Assembly (NCBI GenBank): GCA_019090885.1
Contig: JAHRVC010000124.1
Coordinates: 1-34,741, forward strand
Length of the DNA stretch: 34,741 nt
Direction of reading: 5' to 3'
DNA from: Marinosulfonomonas sp.
GTDB taxonomy: Bacteria > Pseudomonadota > Alphaproteobacteria > Rhodobacterales > Rhodobacteraceae
The position numbers and the translations under genes are program-made. A model generated the notes under the pieces. That model worked only from the letters and a program-made list of their open reading frames with translations, made no database searches and was not told the DNA's origin. This document shows positions 1 to 10,418 of this stretch, piece by piece. How positions within the stretch are numbered: the stretch's first letter is position 1; each line of letters begins with the position of its first letter.

Positions 1-1
1 A

Positions 2-1102
2 TTCCTGTCTGAAAACGCGAGTTTCGTGCAGATACTGGAAGACCACGACATTAAATTCATCGGCCCCACGGCTGAACATATCCGCATCATGGGCGACAAA
101 ATTTCGGCCATTGAGACGATGAAGGCGCTTGGCGTGCCTTGCGTGCCCGGATCGGGTGGCGGCGTGCCGGATGTTGCAACGGCACAAAAGATTGGCGCTG
201 AAATCGGCTATCCGGTGATCGTCAAGGCAACCGCTGGTGGTGGCGGGCGTGGCATGAAAGTGGCGATGAACGCCGGTGAAATGGAAATGGCATTCATGAC
301 CGCTGGCAGCGAGGCCAAGGCGGCCTTTGGCAACGGCGAATGTTATATTGAAAAATACCTGCAAAAACCGCGCCATATTGAAATTCAGGTTTTCGGCGAC
401 GGCAAAGGCAAAGCGGTGCATCTGGGTGAGCGCGATTGTTCACTGCAACGGCGCCACCAGAAAGTGTTTGAAGAGGCCCCCGGCCCGTCGATCGATGCTA
501 AAACCCGCGCCAAGATCGGTAAGATTTGCGCTGATGCGGTGGCCGACATCAATTACGCTGGCGCCGGCACAATCGAATTCCTGTTTGAGGATGGCGAGTT
601 CTATTTCATCGAAATGAACACCCGCCTTCAGGTCGAGCATCCGGTAACCGAAGCAATCTTTGGTGTTGATCTTGTGCGCGAACAAATCCGCGTCGCCGAA
701 GGGCTGCCAATGTCGTTCGGGCAAGATGATCTGGAAATCCATGGCCATGCAATCGAGGTGCGGATCAACGCAGAAAAGCTGCCCGATTTTGCGCCCTGCC
801 CCGGTCGTATCAGCCAATATCACGCCCCCGGCGGGCTGGGTGTGCGGATGGATTCAGCACTTTATGACGGCTATTCAATCCCACCTTATTACGACAGTTT
901 GATCGGCAAGCTGATCGTGCATGGTCGGGACCGGCAAGAAGCACTATCTCGCCTAAGCCGCGCCTTGGGCGAGCTGATTGTTGATGGCGTCGACACCACA
1001 ATTCCGCTGTTCCCCCAACTGTTGGCCGAAGAAGACATCCAGACCGGAAATTACGGCATTCACTGGCTGGAAGACTGGCTGGAACGCAATTTGACGGCCT
1101 GA
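2..1102 (+). CDS. accC: Acetyl-CoA carboxylase, biotin carboxylase subunit (5' truncated by window edge)
   Basis: Frame is open from base 2 ([33 protein letters not shown]). Biotin carboxylase ATP-grasp motifs [25 protein letters not shown]. Confidence 0.96.
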   Translation, partial: FLSENASFVQILEDHDIKFIGPTAEHIRIMGDKISAIETMKALGVPCVPGSGGGVPDVATAQKIGAEIGYPVIVKATAGGGGRGMKVAMNAGEMEMAFMTAGSEAKAAFGNGECYIEKYLQKPRHIEIQVFGDGKGKAVHLGERDCSLQRRHQKVFEEAPGPSIDAKTRAKIGKICADAVADINYAGAGTIEFLFEDGEFYFIEMNTRLQVEHPVTEAIFGVDLVREQIRVAEGLPMSFGQDDLEIHGHAIEVRINAEKLPDFAPCPGRISQYHAPGGLGVRMDSALYDGYSIPPYYDSLIGKLIVHGRDRQEALSRLSRALGELIVDGVDTTIPLFPQLLAEEDIQTGNYGIHWLEDWLERNLTA

Positions 1103-1106
1103 CATC

Positions 1107-1748
1107 GTGGAGCGCCCACTTACACCCGACTTATTGTTACGCGCCTATGGTGCGGGAATTTTCCCGATGGCCGAAAGCCGTGATGACCCAGAGGTGCATT
1201 GGGTTGACCCCAGTATTCGGGGCGTCCTGCCGCTGGATGGCTTTCACATCTCGCGCAGCCTTGCCCGCGTGATGCAGAATGGCACACTTGAGGCCCGGTT
1301 TGACACTGATTTCGAAGGTGTTGTGCGGGGATGTGCGGACCGGGAAGAAACCTGGATCAACGACACAATTTTTGACCTTTACCGCGATCTAAACCGAATG
1401 GGGCATGCCCATTGTCAGGAAATATGGGACGGCGACGAATTGGTTGGCGGCGTTTATGGCGTGTCTCTTGGATGCGCGTTTTTCGGTGAAAGCATGTTTT
1501 CGCGCCGCACGAACGCGTCAAAAGTAGCGCTCGCCTATCTGGTGGATCGCCTGCGTCAGACCGGGTTTACCCTGTTTGACACGCAGTTCCTGACAGCCCA
1601 TCTGAAATCGCTTGGTGGCGTTGAGGTTGAGCGCAACGATTATCTGCGCGCGTTGGAAAAGGCGGTTGCGGGCAAGGCGGATATCACGGCGCTGACCACA
1701 CTACAGACGGCTCAGGGCGTGATACAGCGTAACACCCAAACGTCGTAA
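1107..1748 (+). CDS. aat: Leucyl/phenylalanyl-tRNA--protein transferase (GTG start)
   Basis: [63 protein letters not shown]. Confidence 0.95.
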   Translation: MERPLTPDLLLRAYGAGIFPMAESRDDPEVHWVDPSIRGVLPLDGFHISRSLARVMQNGTLEARFDTDFEGVVRGCADREETWINDTIFDLYRDLNRMGHAHCQEIWDGDELVGGVYGVSLGCAFFGESMFSRRTNASKVALAYLVDRLRQTGFTLFDTQFLTAHLKSLGGVEVERNDYLRALEKAVAGKADITALTTLQTAQGVIQRNTQTS

Positions 1749-2095
1749 CGCGAATGATCCAGCCCGTTCAGCGCCGGGCTAGAGGCAATCATCCAGCCCT
1801 CAAACGCTGTGTCTGCGTCACCGGCATTGCGGATCAAAAGATAGGCAAACGCATCGCCTGCCGGGTTGCCCGTTGGAAAGCGGCATTCGTTCAGGGACAC
1901 CTGAATTCGGCCAAGCTGTTTTGTTTGCCCCGGCAACAGATCAAAATCCACAACCTCGCCTGAAATTTTATCCAGTGCACGTAACATGGCGCCATTTGGT
2001 GCAATGCTGGCCTGCTGGCCCAGTGCAGGCATCCCGCTGGAAACCAAAACCCCAAAAGCCAGCGCAATTAGGGTATGGCCAAAGCGTGCCATCAT
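1712..2095 (-). CDS. DUF2155 domain-containing exported protein
   Basis: Signal peptide, then [35 protein letters not shown]...[32 protein letters not shown] overlap with the upstream gene. Confidence 0.85.
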   Translation of the reverse strand: MMARFGHTLIALAFGVLVSSGMPALGQQASIAPNGAMLRALDKISGEVVDFDLLPGQTKQLGRIQVSLNECRFPTGNPAGDAFAYLLIRNAGDADTAFEGWMIASSPALNGLDHSRYDVWVLRCITP

Positions 2096-2544
2096 TCGTC
2101 CGAATTGCCGGTGACAAATTTCAGCATAAGCTGGATCAGGCTGACCGAGCTTTGCGTATCTTCAATTTCGGATCCCGGCTCTAGGTTAAAGGGCGAGCCA
2201 CCGGGCAGTAATTCGACAAAATTTCCGCCAAGAAGCCCCTCGGATGCCACGATGACAGCGGTATCTTCGGGCAACTCAATATCACTGGTGATGGATATAC
2301 GCGTTTGGGCACGAAAGGTTTGCGGATCCAGTTCCAGTTCGATCACCCGACCGACTTTCACCCCAGCAACGCGCACATCCGTTCCGACAGACACGCCCTC
2401 AATCGATCTGAACGACGCGGTAAATTCGTTCCCGGCAGAGGTATTTTGTGTGAAACCGCTCAGCTGCCCGGCGTAAAGCAAAAAACCCAGAGCGACGGTA
2501 AGAACCACGCCCCCGACGATGACCTCTGTTGTGTTTTCCGACAT
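2092..2544 (-). CDS. mlaD: MlaD/MCE-family outer-membrane lipid asymmetry protein
   Basis: MCE domain: GFTQNTSAGNEFTASFRSIEGVSVGTDVRVAGVKVGRV...LLGGNFVELLPGG. MSENTTEV start chosen within the longer ORF 2092..2577. Confidence 0.88.
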   Translation of the reverse strand: MSENTTEVIVGGVVLTVALGFLLYAGQLSGFTQNTSAGNEFTASFRSIEGVSVGTDVRVAGVKVGRVIELELDPQTFRAQTRISITSDIELPEDTAVIVASEGLLGGNFVELLPGGSPFNLEPGSEIEDTQSSVSLIQLMLKFVTGNSDE

Positions 2545-2548
2545 GACG

Positions 2549-2932
2549 CTATTCCGGCTGCCAAGCTTCGTAATCACGACGTTTCAGCGGATTATCCCGT
2601 CTGATTGATCCCGCCGGGGCATAGGCCGCTGGCGTTCCGGTCTGATTTTTCTGATGCGGCTTTTCCCATGTTTTATGGGCTAATGGGGCCTTGGTTGGAG
2701 GCTCGTCAAATGTGTGATGCAGCCATCCGTGCCATTCGGGCGAAACTTTGGTAGCTTCGGCATCGCCGGAAAAAATCACCCATCTGCGCTTCTGATCGCG
2801 GGTCTCAAAAAACCGGTTGCCCTCGGCATCCTCACCAACCTGCACGCCTTTGCGCCAAGTATAAAACTGAGTGTTCAGTGTTTGGCTGCCCCACCATGTG
2901 ACTGCGCGCAAAATCGATTTTAGAATACCCAT
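2549..2932 (-). CDS. NADH:ubiquinone oxidoreductase NDUFA12-family subunit
   Basis: [67 protein letters not shown]. Start at MGILKS within ORF 2549..2968. Confidence 0.9.
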   Translation of the reverse strand: MGILKSILRAVTWWGSQTLNTQFYTWRKGVQVGEDAEGNRFFETRDQKRRWVIFSGDAEATKVSPEWHGWLHHTFDEPPTKAPLAHKTWEKPHQKNQTGTPAAYAPAGSIRRDNPLKRRDYEAWQPE

Positions 2933-3055
2933 CAGGTTCTCCGTTGGCCCGGTGTTGCCTTGCGCCATGATATGGCTGATTGGCGCATGAACGTCCAGTC
3001 AAAGGCCAGCCCCGGACACGAATAAGCAAAGTTGTGCGACTATCGCCGAGGGATG

Positions 3056-4318
3056 TTAACTGGCGCTGGCTTCTTCTTTGCGGCTTTCACCGTAAATCAA
3101 CAGCGGCTCGGCGTCGGATGTCACGGCCTCGTCCTTGACGACAACTTCAACCACGTTTTCCATGCCCGGCAATTCGAACATTGTGTCGAGCAGAATGTCT
3201 TCGAGGATTGAGCGTAAACCACGCGCACCGGTTTTGCGTTCAATCGCCCGTTTCGCGATCTCAACCAATGCACCGTCGGTGAATGTCAGTTCGGTGTCTT
3301 CAAGCTCGAACAGGCGCTGGTATTGCTTGACCAGCGCGTTCTTGGGCTGGGTCAGAATGGTTACAAGAGCATCCTCATCCAAGTCCTGCAGCGTGGCGAT
3401 AACCGGCAAACGGCCAACAAATTCCGGGATCAGGCCGAATTTCAGCAGATCTTCTGGTTCCAGCTCGGTGAATACTTCGCCCACACCACGGCTGTCGTTG
3501 TCTTTTACGTCCGCGCCAAAGCCAATGCCCGACCCCTTGCCACGTTGTGCAATGATCTTTTCCAGACCGGCGAATGCGCCGCCACAGATAAACAGAATAT
3601 TCGTGGTATCAACTTGCAGGAATTCCTGCTGCGGATGTTTGCGCCCACCTTGCGGGGGAACGCTGGCAACGGTGCCTTCCATGATTTTCAACAAAGCCTG
3701 CTGCACGCCCTCGCCCGAGACATCCCGCGTAATCGACGGATTGTCAGACTTGCGGGTGATCTTATCGACTTCGTCGATATAAACGATGCCACGTTGCGCG
3801 CGTTCGACGTTATATTCGCTGGCCTGAAGCAGTTTCAGAATGATGTTTTCAACATCCTCGCCCACATAACCGGCCTCGGTCAGGGTCGTGGCATCAGCCA
3901 TCGTAAACGGAACATCCAAAATGCGCGCCAACGTCTGCGCCAGCAGGGTTTTACCGCAACCAGTTGGACCGATCAGCATGATGTTGGATTTCGCCAGCTC
4001 AATCTCGTCCGATTTACCGGCATGGTTCAGGCGCTTGTAATGGTTGTGAACAGCGACCGACAAAACCCGTTTGGCATGGCTCTGCCCGATGACATAATCG
4101 TCCAGAACCTCGCAGATTTCGCGCGGCGTCGCGACGCCTTCGGTCGACTTCAGTCCGGCGGTTTTCGTTTCCTCACGGATGATATCCATGCACAGCTCAA
4201 CACATTCATCACAGATGAATACGGTCGGCCCGGCAATTAGTTTGCGCACCTCGTGCTGGCTTTTACCACAAAACGAACAGTAAAGCGTGTTTTTGCTATC
4301 GCCGGAATTACTTGCCAT
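3056..4318 (-). CDS. clpX: ATP-dependent Clp protease ATP-binding subunit ClpX
   Basis: N-terminal zinc-binding domain [11 protein letters not shown]...CDECVELC; Walker [13 protein letters not shown]; ClpX C-terminal region. Confidence 0.98.
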   Translation of the reverse strand: MASNSGDSKNTLYCSFCGKSQHEVRKLIAGPTVFICDECVELCMDIIREETKTAGLKSTEGVATPREICEVLDDYVIGQSHAKRVLSVAVHNHYKRLNHAGKSDEIELAKSNIMLIGPTGCGKTLLAQTLARILDVPFTMADATTLTEAGYVGEDVENIILKLLQASEYNVERAQRGIVYIDEVDKITRKSDNPSITRDVSGEGVQQALLKIMEGTVASVPPQGGRKHPQQEFLQVDTTNILFICGGAFAGLEKIIAQRGKGSGIGFGADVKDNDSRGVGEVFTELEPEDLLKFGLIPEFVGRLPVIATLQDLDEDALVTILTQPKNALVKQYQRLFELEDTELTFTDGALVEIAKRAIERKTGARGLRSILEDILLDTMFELPGMENVVEVVVKDEAVTSDAEPLLIYGESRKEEASAS

Positions 4319-4408
4319 CTTAAATCCTTAAGGCCTGTGCCAATGTCGTTCGCACCCCGAAAGCTGCGCTGTGCCGCCCCTAGCGCAAAGTCTAGGACAG
4401 CGGTTTTT

Positions 4409-4439
4409 CCGCCGCAACGCCAAAATGGCATTGCAGCGG
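4409..4439 (-). other. Stem-loop in the clpP-clpX intercistronic gap
   Basis: Minus-strand RNA CCGCUGCAAUGCCA-UUU-UGGCGUUGCGGCGG: 14 pairs including two G-U, with loop UUU. Confidence 0.65.
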
Positions 4440-4464
4440 TTCTTCACACTCAGAAGTGTCTTAA

Positions 4465-5097
4465 TCAGCCGTCTTTACCTTCGGTTTTAGCGCGATTTTC
4501 AACAATCTCGTCAATCAGGCCCCATTCTTTAGCATCTTCCGGCGACATAAAGTTATCACGTTCCAGCCCAGCCTCGACTGCTTTGATCTTTTGTCCGGTA
4601 TGTTTGACATAAATCTGGTTCAGCCGATCCTTGAGCTTTTGGGTTTCCTGCGCATGGATCATGATATCCGTTGCCTGCCCCTGATAGCCACCAGATGGCT
4701 GATGAACCATGACGCGACTGTTGGGCAGCGAATACCGCATACCTTTTGAGCCAGCGGCAAGCAAAAGCGAGCCCATAGACGCCGCCTGCCCGACAACCAA
4801 TGTGGAAATGTTCGGTTTGATGTATTGCATGGTGTCATAGATCGACAGGCCGGACGTCACGACGCCACCGGGCGAGTTGATATACATCGAGATTTCTTTT
4901 TTCGGGTTCTCAGCCTCTAGGTGCAAAAGCTGTGCAACGATCAGCGATGACATGCCGTCATGCACCGGGCCGGTCAGAAAAATGATCCGTTCCTTAAGCA
5001 GCCGGGAAAAAATATCATAGGCCCGCTCGCCCCGGCTGGTCTGCTCAACCACCATCGGAACAAGGGTATTCATATAGGTATCAATTGGGTCTGTCAT
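4465..5097 (-). CDS. clpP: ATP-dependent Clp protease proteolytic subunit ClpP
   Basis: [36 protein letters not shown] (catalytic Ser); [10 protein letters not shown] (catalytic His). Confidence 0.98.
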   Translation of the reverse strand: MTDPIDTYMNTLVPMVVEQTSRGERAYDIFSRLLKERIIFLTGPVHDGMSSLIVAQLLHLEAENPKKEISMYINSPGGVVTSGLSIYDTMQYIKPNISTLVVGQAASMGSLLLAAGSKGMRYSLPNSRVMVHQPSGGYQGQATDIMIHAQETQKLKDRLNQIYVKHTGQKIKAVEAGLERDNFMSPEDAKEWGLIDEIVENRAKTEGKDG

Positions 5098-5235
5098 GTC
5101 CGCGCCTCAAACTGTCTGGTTATGGTTATCGGGTAAATGCTTACACAAGTATTAGTGTTGCGCTCCAGCGGCTTCAAGAGCGTGAAATAAATTGTATCTA
5201 TTCATCTTTGTGACATTTTCGCGCGGGAGCCGGGT

Positions 5236-6279
5236 CTAGCCTGCTGCGCTGGCTTTGTTGTAGCGAATTGACGACCACAGAGCGAAGCCGATCAAACCGG
5301 CCCCAACCAGCCCGGTGATCATTTCAGGGATGTGCCAGAGCGTTTGTGCAAACATGATCATCGACAGCGCCAATATCGAATAAAACGCCCCGTGTTCCAG
5401 ATAACGGAACTGCGCCAATGTCTTTTTCTCGACCAGCATGATCGTCATCGAGCGCACATACATCGCGCCGATCCCAAGGCCGATCGCGATCAGGAAAATA
5501 TTCTGCGTCAGTGCGAATGCCCCGATTACACCATCGAAAGAAAAGCTGGCGTCCAGAACTTCAAGATAAAGGAACGCGCCCAATCCACCAGCGCGCGCAA
5601 TTTCAGCCGTTTTTTGTTTGCTATCCAGAAGTTGCGAGATAATTTCAACACCCGTAAAGACAACCAGCCCCAACAGCGCGGCAAGCAGGAAACGTCCAAC
5701 ATCGGGCGGCGGAATTTGCGTTGAAACCGTCAAGACCACCACCAGAACCATGGTTATTTGCAGCCCACGAATGCTGGCGCACCGGCGCAGCTGTTTTTCT
5801 AGGGCGGCGATCCAGTCGACTTCTTTGCCCTCATCAATGAAATAATTCAGCGCGACCATCATCAGAAACGAACCGCCAAAAGCGGCGATCGTCAGATGCG
5901 AATCCGTCATTATTTGCGCGTATTCCATCGGATGTCCGGCCGCCAGCTTGATCGTTGCAATTGGCCCGAGGCTGGCAGCGATTGCCACGATCGCCAGCGG
6001 AAATACGATCCGCATTCCAAAGACTGCGATCAATATACCCCAAGTCAGAAAGCGGCGTTGCCAGAGCGGCGACATGGTCTTTAATTTGTTGGCATTCACA
6101 ATTGCATTGTCAAAGGACAGCGAAATTTCAAGAATTGCCAAAACTGTGCCGATCAAAAGGTAGGACATCGCGCCGCTAAGGGTGTGCGTATAGGACCAAC
6201 CGACACAAACCGCCAAAAGCAGGCCAAGTATCGTCACCACAATGGACCAGCGGAAATACTGAACAGTGGTGGCAATCAT
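5236..6279 (-). CDS. DUF475 (TerC-like) integral membrane protein
   Basis: Multi-TM; LEISLSFDNAIVNANKLKTMSPLWQRRFLTWGILIAVFGMRIVFP; LEVLDASFSFDGVIGAFALT. Confidence 0.88.
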   Translation of the reverse strand: MIATTVQYFRWSIVVTILGLLLAVCVGWSYTHTLSGAMSYLLIGTVLAILEISLSFDNAIVNANKLKTMSPLWQRRFLTWGILIAVFGMRIVFPLAIVAIAASLGPIATIKLAAGHPMEYAQIMTDSHLTIAAFGGSFLMMVALNYFIDEGKEVDWIAALEKQLRRCASIRGLQITMVLVVVLTVSTQIPPPDVGRFLLAALLGLVVFTGVEIISQLLDSKQKTAEIARAGGLGAFLYLEVLDASFSFDGVIGAFALTQNIFLIAIGLGIGAMYVRSMTIMLVEKKTLAQFRYLEHGAFYSILALSMIMFAQTLWHIPEMITGLVGAGLIGFALWSSIRYNKASAAG

Positions 6280-6566
6280 GCTCGGCAGCTCCTTCAGGTC
6301 GGGACAACTGACACCCGATACCCTGCCAGAACGACAGGGGCAAGATGTGCTGCTATCCAGTTGCCGGCATTGGGTTTCAACAGATATCAGAAAGTTTGAA
6401 CATCACCCTCTGGCATAAGTGAAAAAGGCAATCGCAGGTCGGCTTTTGCTATCGACGATGACACCCGCACAATTGGAAGAAATCGCGCAGACTCAGCCGA
6501 CGAAAGCAATATTCAGAATTTAGCGCGTCACCAAAAGGCCTGAAACAAGCCAACCCAACAGGCGCA

Positions 6567-7472
6567 TCACACGTCGCCCGCAATGCGTTTTTCCAAAGCA
6601 TCCACGCATTGCCGCAACCCCGAATTAAGATCAAATTTAGCTTCAAACCCAAGGCTTTGAAGCCGTGATATGTCGGCGACAAGCCGGGGCGGATCATTCG
6701 GCGCATGTTCGCGTGGAATAAGGGATACAAGCTCGGGTCGCCCCATAAGTGCAGCTGTCGTCTGAATTATATCCCTGACCTTGGTCGCATTCCCGCTTGC
6801 AATATTCACCGCCCCTTCGACATCGCTTTCAAGCGCTATCGCCAAGGCTTCTCCAACATCGGCTGAATGCAAATAGTCGCGTTCTTGTTGCCCATCCGTA
6901 CAGGGAATGGGTTTTCCGGCAGACAGCCCATATAGCAAATCCCCAAGCAAACGTCCGCGCGGCTCTAATGGGCCATAACAGAAAAATAGCCGCGCCCAGA
7001 GCAATGACATGCCATAGCCCGGTGCCGCCGTGAGCAATTGTTTTCCTGTTTCCGCCTTGGCCTGACCATAGACGGTTGCTGGTCGCAGCGGCGTCGTTTC
7101 CGTCATCACTTCATATGACCAGTCGTATTCGGCACAACTGCCAGCGCAGACTACCCGCTCACCACCCAAGTCAGAAAACTCGCGCACTATATGTGCCGTC
7201 ACCGTTGCCCAGTCATGGTTTCGTTGCGAGGCCCAGCGATCACGCGGATCATCATGCCAGGCCAAGTGCAAAAGATGCGTCGCTTTGGCGTCGCGGATTG
7301 CGGCCAGTCGTGCAGTCGGATCGAGCAAATCGACCGCGATGGTGCGGATCCTTGGATCCCCCAGTTCGCTGCGACTAAACCCAACCACTTCATGCCCGCG
7401 ATCCAGCAGGGCATTCACTGCATGACGGCCAATCAAACCGGTGGCGCCAGTGACAAGAATACGTTTGTTCAT
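6567..7472 (-). CDS. NAD(P)-dependent epimerase/dehydratase (extended SDR)
   Basis: ILVTGATGLIGRHAV Rossmann motif; YGQAKAETGK (YxxxK); DYLHSADVGEAL. Start at MNKRIL within ORF 6567..7481. Confidence 0.85.
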   Translation of the reverse strand: MNKRILVTGATGLIGRHAVNALLDRGHEVVGFSRSELGDPRIRTIAVDLLDPTARLAAIRDAKATHLLHLAWHDDPRDRWASQRNHDWATVTAHIVREFSDLGGERVVCAGSCAEYDWSYEVMTETTPLRPATVYGQAKAETGKQLLTAAPGYGMSLLWARLFFCYGPLEPRGRLLGDLLYGLSAGKPIPCTDGQQERDYLHSADVGEALAIALESDVEGAVNIASGNATKVRDIIQTTAALMGRPELVSLIPREHAPNDPPRLVADISRLQSLGFEAKFDLNSGLRQCVDALEKRIAGDV

Positions 7473-7630
7473 TATCGGCAAATCTCAAGGGCTGGCAGCG
7501 GGCCCGCAACTAGCGGTCTGACGTCAGCCAAATGGCACGTCGCAATCATTGAATAAACTGCGTCAGGCGCTGCATCTTCAGTAAGTATCCGCCCGGCAAA
7601 ACGATTGCCGCGAAACAAAATAAGACTCAT
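7472..7630 (-). CDS. Possible small ORF (52 aa) overlapping the epimerase start by TAATG
   Basis: Hand translation: MSLILFRGNRFAGRILTEDAAPDAVYSMIATCHLADVRPLVAGPLPALEICR*. Absent from the supplied track, whose shortest ORFs are 60 aa. Confidence 0.25.
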   Translation of the reverse strand: MSLILFRGNRFAGRILTEDAAPDAVYSMIATCHLADVRPLVAGPLPALEICR

Positions 7631-7887
7631 ACTTTTACCCTTACGCCGCCCACCGGTTTTACGGGATCATACTCATGTTATCAGACCGGAAATATCACTA
7701 TAGGACCGACGAGTTGTATCCCAGTATCGGGCCAAGTTTGAGGCGAAAAAGGCTATTTTCGTGGTTTCAGGCATGCTGACTGCGTCCACAATGGCGACAA
7801 ATCGCTTTCGGGACGCCTATTGATGCCCTGCTGCAATCGGTTTGGAGTATCGAATCACATCGTCGGATTGGCCAGCGGGTCGCCGGT

Positions 7888-8328
7888 TTAGGGCGCTATG
7901 GCTTCGCGCACCAGACTATCAAGCAGCGCCTGAACATCTTGCATCGCACCATCCGGAAGATGGCGATAACCGATCTCAACCACACCATCCCGATCCGTGA
8001 CGAATACCCCATAAGGGCAGTGGGCGATGTTCAGCGGGTCAGCTTCCATCATTTTGCGTGACAAAACAGCCGAGCAAAACAGGAACACATCAGCCGCGTC
8101 ATAAATATGCACGTCGCTGCCCACATCGCCGCCCGTCCGGGCCAGCATTTCACCCACATGGCTGACGTAATCAATCACCAGGCCGCGATCCAGAATGGCA
8201 CTTTCGACCGAGAAAGTCGCATCATCAAAATCACCATCAAACGGATAGGTCGTTGTCGCGTCCTGTGCCATTGCCCCGGTGAACGCGGTAAAACCAAAGA
8301 TCATTGCCAGTGCAATGCGTCGCATCAT
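7888..8328 (-). CDS. Exported DUF302-like protein at the 3' end of the sox operon
   Basis: Signal peptide MMRRIALAMIFGFTAFTGAMAQ; DUF302-like CSAVLSRKMMEADPLNIAHCPYGVFV. Same strand as soxF with a gap of about 77 nt. Confidence 0.65.
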   Translation of the reverse strand: MMRRIALAMIFGFTAFTGAMAQDATTTYPFDGDFDDATFSVESAILDRGLVIDYVSHVGEMLARTGGDVGSDVHIYDAADVFLFCSAVLSRKMMEADPLNIAHCPYGVFVTDRDGVVEIGYRHLPDGAMQDVQALLDSLVREAIAP

Positions 8329-8405
8329 ATATCCTTTCGCTGCCACCTTTGGATAGGCGACAGCCGCGCGCCGGGCCGTGACATAGATCAGGCCCGGCAC
8401 ATTTT

Positions 8406-9674
8406 TTAGCCAAACATGTCGGCTGTGATACCAGCATACCAGCCGACTGACTCGGTATAGGTGGCTTCGCGAACGGCGGCTTCCTCGCCGGTTTTGGAAA
8501 TGAACCCATCAACTTTGGCGATTTTTTCCGCCGTCGCCTCATAGGTTGCGCCAACCTTAACGCCGTCATTTGTGTCGATCAGCGACCAGCAGGTGTTGGA
8601 GAACTTCGCCGGGAACACTTTGGACCCTGTCAAAGCGCCGCGCACCGCATTCGCGCAAACCTTGGCCTGACTGTTGGCCGAGAAGCCGGATTTTGGCATA
8701 TCGCCCTGACTGCTGGCATCCCCCAATACGTAGATGTCACCATCTGCTTTGGATGACATGTCGGCGGCATTCACAGGTGCCCAGTTGCCGTCTGTTACAC
8801 CGGCAATTTCTGCGATCCGCCCGGCTTTCATCGCCGGGATCACGTTGCAGACGTCAACATTGGTCACTTCGCCATCAATGCTCAGGGTCATCGCATGCGG
8901 ATCAACCACCACATTTCCACCGCCAAAATCCTCGCCAACCCAATCGATCATCCCGTCATAGTGATCCGCCCAGCCTTCCTGAAACAGCGCTTGCTTGGAA
9001 AACTTGGCTTTGGGGTCGGCGATAATGATCTTTGCCGTCGGATTGGTTTCTTTCAACAGATGCGCAACCATCGACACCCGTTCATAGGGGCCGGGCGGGC
9101 AGCGAAACGGGTTGGGCGGGGCAACCATCGCATATGTCCCGCCTTGCGGCATTGCCAAGACCTGTGCGCGCAGCAATTCGGTTTGCGAGCCGGCCTTATA
9201 GGCGTGCGGCATCTTGTTTTGCGAAGACAGATCCCAACCGGGAACCGCGCCATCAACAAAATCTATGCCCGGCGACAGGATAAGCTTGTCATAAGGCATC
9301 GATCCGCCACCCGCGAGCGAGACGGTCTTTGCATCCCGATCCACGCCAACCGCCCAGTCATGCACAACGTTGATGCCATATTCAGCCGCCAACGTGCCGT
9401 AGGAATGGCCAAGCGAGGCCATGTCGCGAAAACCACCGATATAGAGGTTTGAAAAGAAGCATGTGTAATAAGTGCGTGTCGGTTCAATCAACGTAACGTC
9501 GATCGCGCCCTTGCTGTCTTTGGCAATATAGCGGGCGGCAGTTGCCCCCCCTGCACCGCCGCCAATGACGACGACTTTGGGTTTGCCGTGTCCGGTCGCC
9601 ATCACCATTGATGCACTCAGCGAGGCGGCTGTGGCGGTGGCTGTTCCCAGAAATTTACGTCTGTTCAGTTTCAT
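8406..9674 (-). CDS. soxF: SoxF / flavocytochrome c sulfide dehydrogenase flavoprotein subunit
   Basis: Tat signal NRRKFLGTATATAASLSASM; FAD GxGxxG KVVVIGGGAGGATAARYI; FCSD-type C-terminus SLIDTNDGVKVGATYEATAEKIAKVDGFISKTGE. Confidence 0.92.
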   Translation of the reverse strand: MKLNRRKFLGTATATAASLSASMVMATGHGKPKVVVIGGGAGGATAARYIAKDSKGAIDVTLIEPTRTYYTCFFSNLYIGGFRDMASLGHSYGTLAAEYGINVVHDWAVGVDRDAKTVSLAGGGSMPYDKLILSPGIDFVDGAVPGWDLSSQNKMPHAYKAGSQTELLRAQVLAMPQGGTYAMVAPPNPFRCPPGPYERVSMVAHLLKETNPTAKIIIADPKAKFSKQALFQEGWADHYDGMIDWVGEDFGGGNVVVDPHAMTLSIDGEVTNVDVCNVIPAMKAGRIAEIAGVTDGNWAPVNAADMSSKADGDIYVLGDASSQGDMPKSGFSANSQAKVCANAVRGALTGSKVFPAKFSNTCWSLIDTNDGVKVGATYEATAEKIAKVDGFISKTGEEAAVREATYTESVGWYAGITADMFG

Positions 9675-9701
9675 CTTAAGTCTCCCTTTTGTTGATCGGG
9701 C

Positions 9702-10418
9702 CTAGTCTTCTAGGTCCCGGAAATAGGCCGCGAGGGCCGCAATTTCTTCGTCGGAAAGTCGCCCGGCTATAAGCTGCATCACAGGATGCGCCCGGGTCTT
9801 GTTTTTATAGGCTTGCATTGCAGTTACGAAGATATCTTCGGGCCACAATGTGATGGACGGAATGCCCTGATCGCCGCCCGATACCTGATGGCATGTGGTG
9901 CATTCACCAGACAGGTATTGGCCGTATTCCGGATCGCCTTGTATCGCCAGAATAGCCGGATCAACGGCATGATCTGTCTGTTGGGCCGTTGGATCAGCCT
10001 CGGGAATATCAGACGGCTTGTCCGAAAAATCTCGCAAATAAGCCAGCACATCGTCGCGGTCCTGCGCGCTCTTCAGGCCACGAAAACTCATTCTTGTGCC
10101 GGAAATCAGAACGCGCGGATTTTCGATGTAGGCATTCAGGCTGTCGGCATGCCAGACAAGCCCGCCGCTAGCCGCGCGCCGCATCGATTTGGAATAGGGG
10201 AAACCATCAACTGATCCGGCCTTTCGGTCGAAAACCCCGTTCAGATGTGGCCCGACCTTGTTTTTCGCACCCTCGCCGATTTGGTGACAGCCGGCACATT
10301 TGGAAAACACCCGCTTGCCCCGGGCAGCGTCGCCCGAGATTGCGGTTGTCGCCGTCAGCAAAAACGCCACGGCGACAAACATTTGCAAAAGGCGCGCAGG
10401 GTCATACATCCATGTCAC
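9702..10418 (-). CDS. soxE: SoxE-like diheme c-type cytochrome (GTG start, GTGA overlap with soxD)
   Basis: Two CxxCH motifs (CAGCH, CTTCH), signal peptide, position between soxD and soxF. Confidence 0.85.
   Translation of the reverse strand: MTWMYDPARLLQMFVAVAFLLTATTAISGDAARGKRVFSKCAGCHQIGEGAKNKVGPHLNGVFDRKAGSVDGFPYSKSMRRAASGGLVWHADSLNAYIENPRVLISGTRMSFRGLKSAQDRDDVLAYLRDFSDKPSDIPEADPTAQQTDHAVDPAILAIQGDPEYGQYLSGECTTCHQVSGGDQGIPSITLWPEDIFVTAMQAYKNKTRAHPVMQLIAGRLSDEEIAALAAYFRDLED

Noticed and set aside
1873-2476. Overlapping plus-strand ORFs (1873-2184, 2075-2476) opposite DUF2155/mlaD
   Set aside because: Antisense to supported genes; composition inconsistent with real coding.
3323-4240. 305-aa plus-strand ORF antisense to clpX
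   Set aside because: Fully embedded in clpX; a mirror frame of a highly conserved coding gene.
6449-6730. 93-aa minus-strand ORF downstream of the epimerase gene
   Set aside because: Overlaps the epimerase 3' end in another frame and has no recognisable features.
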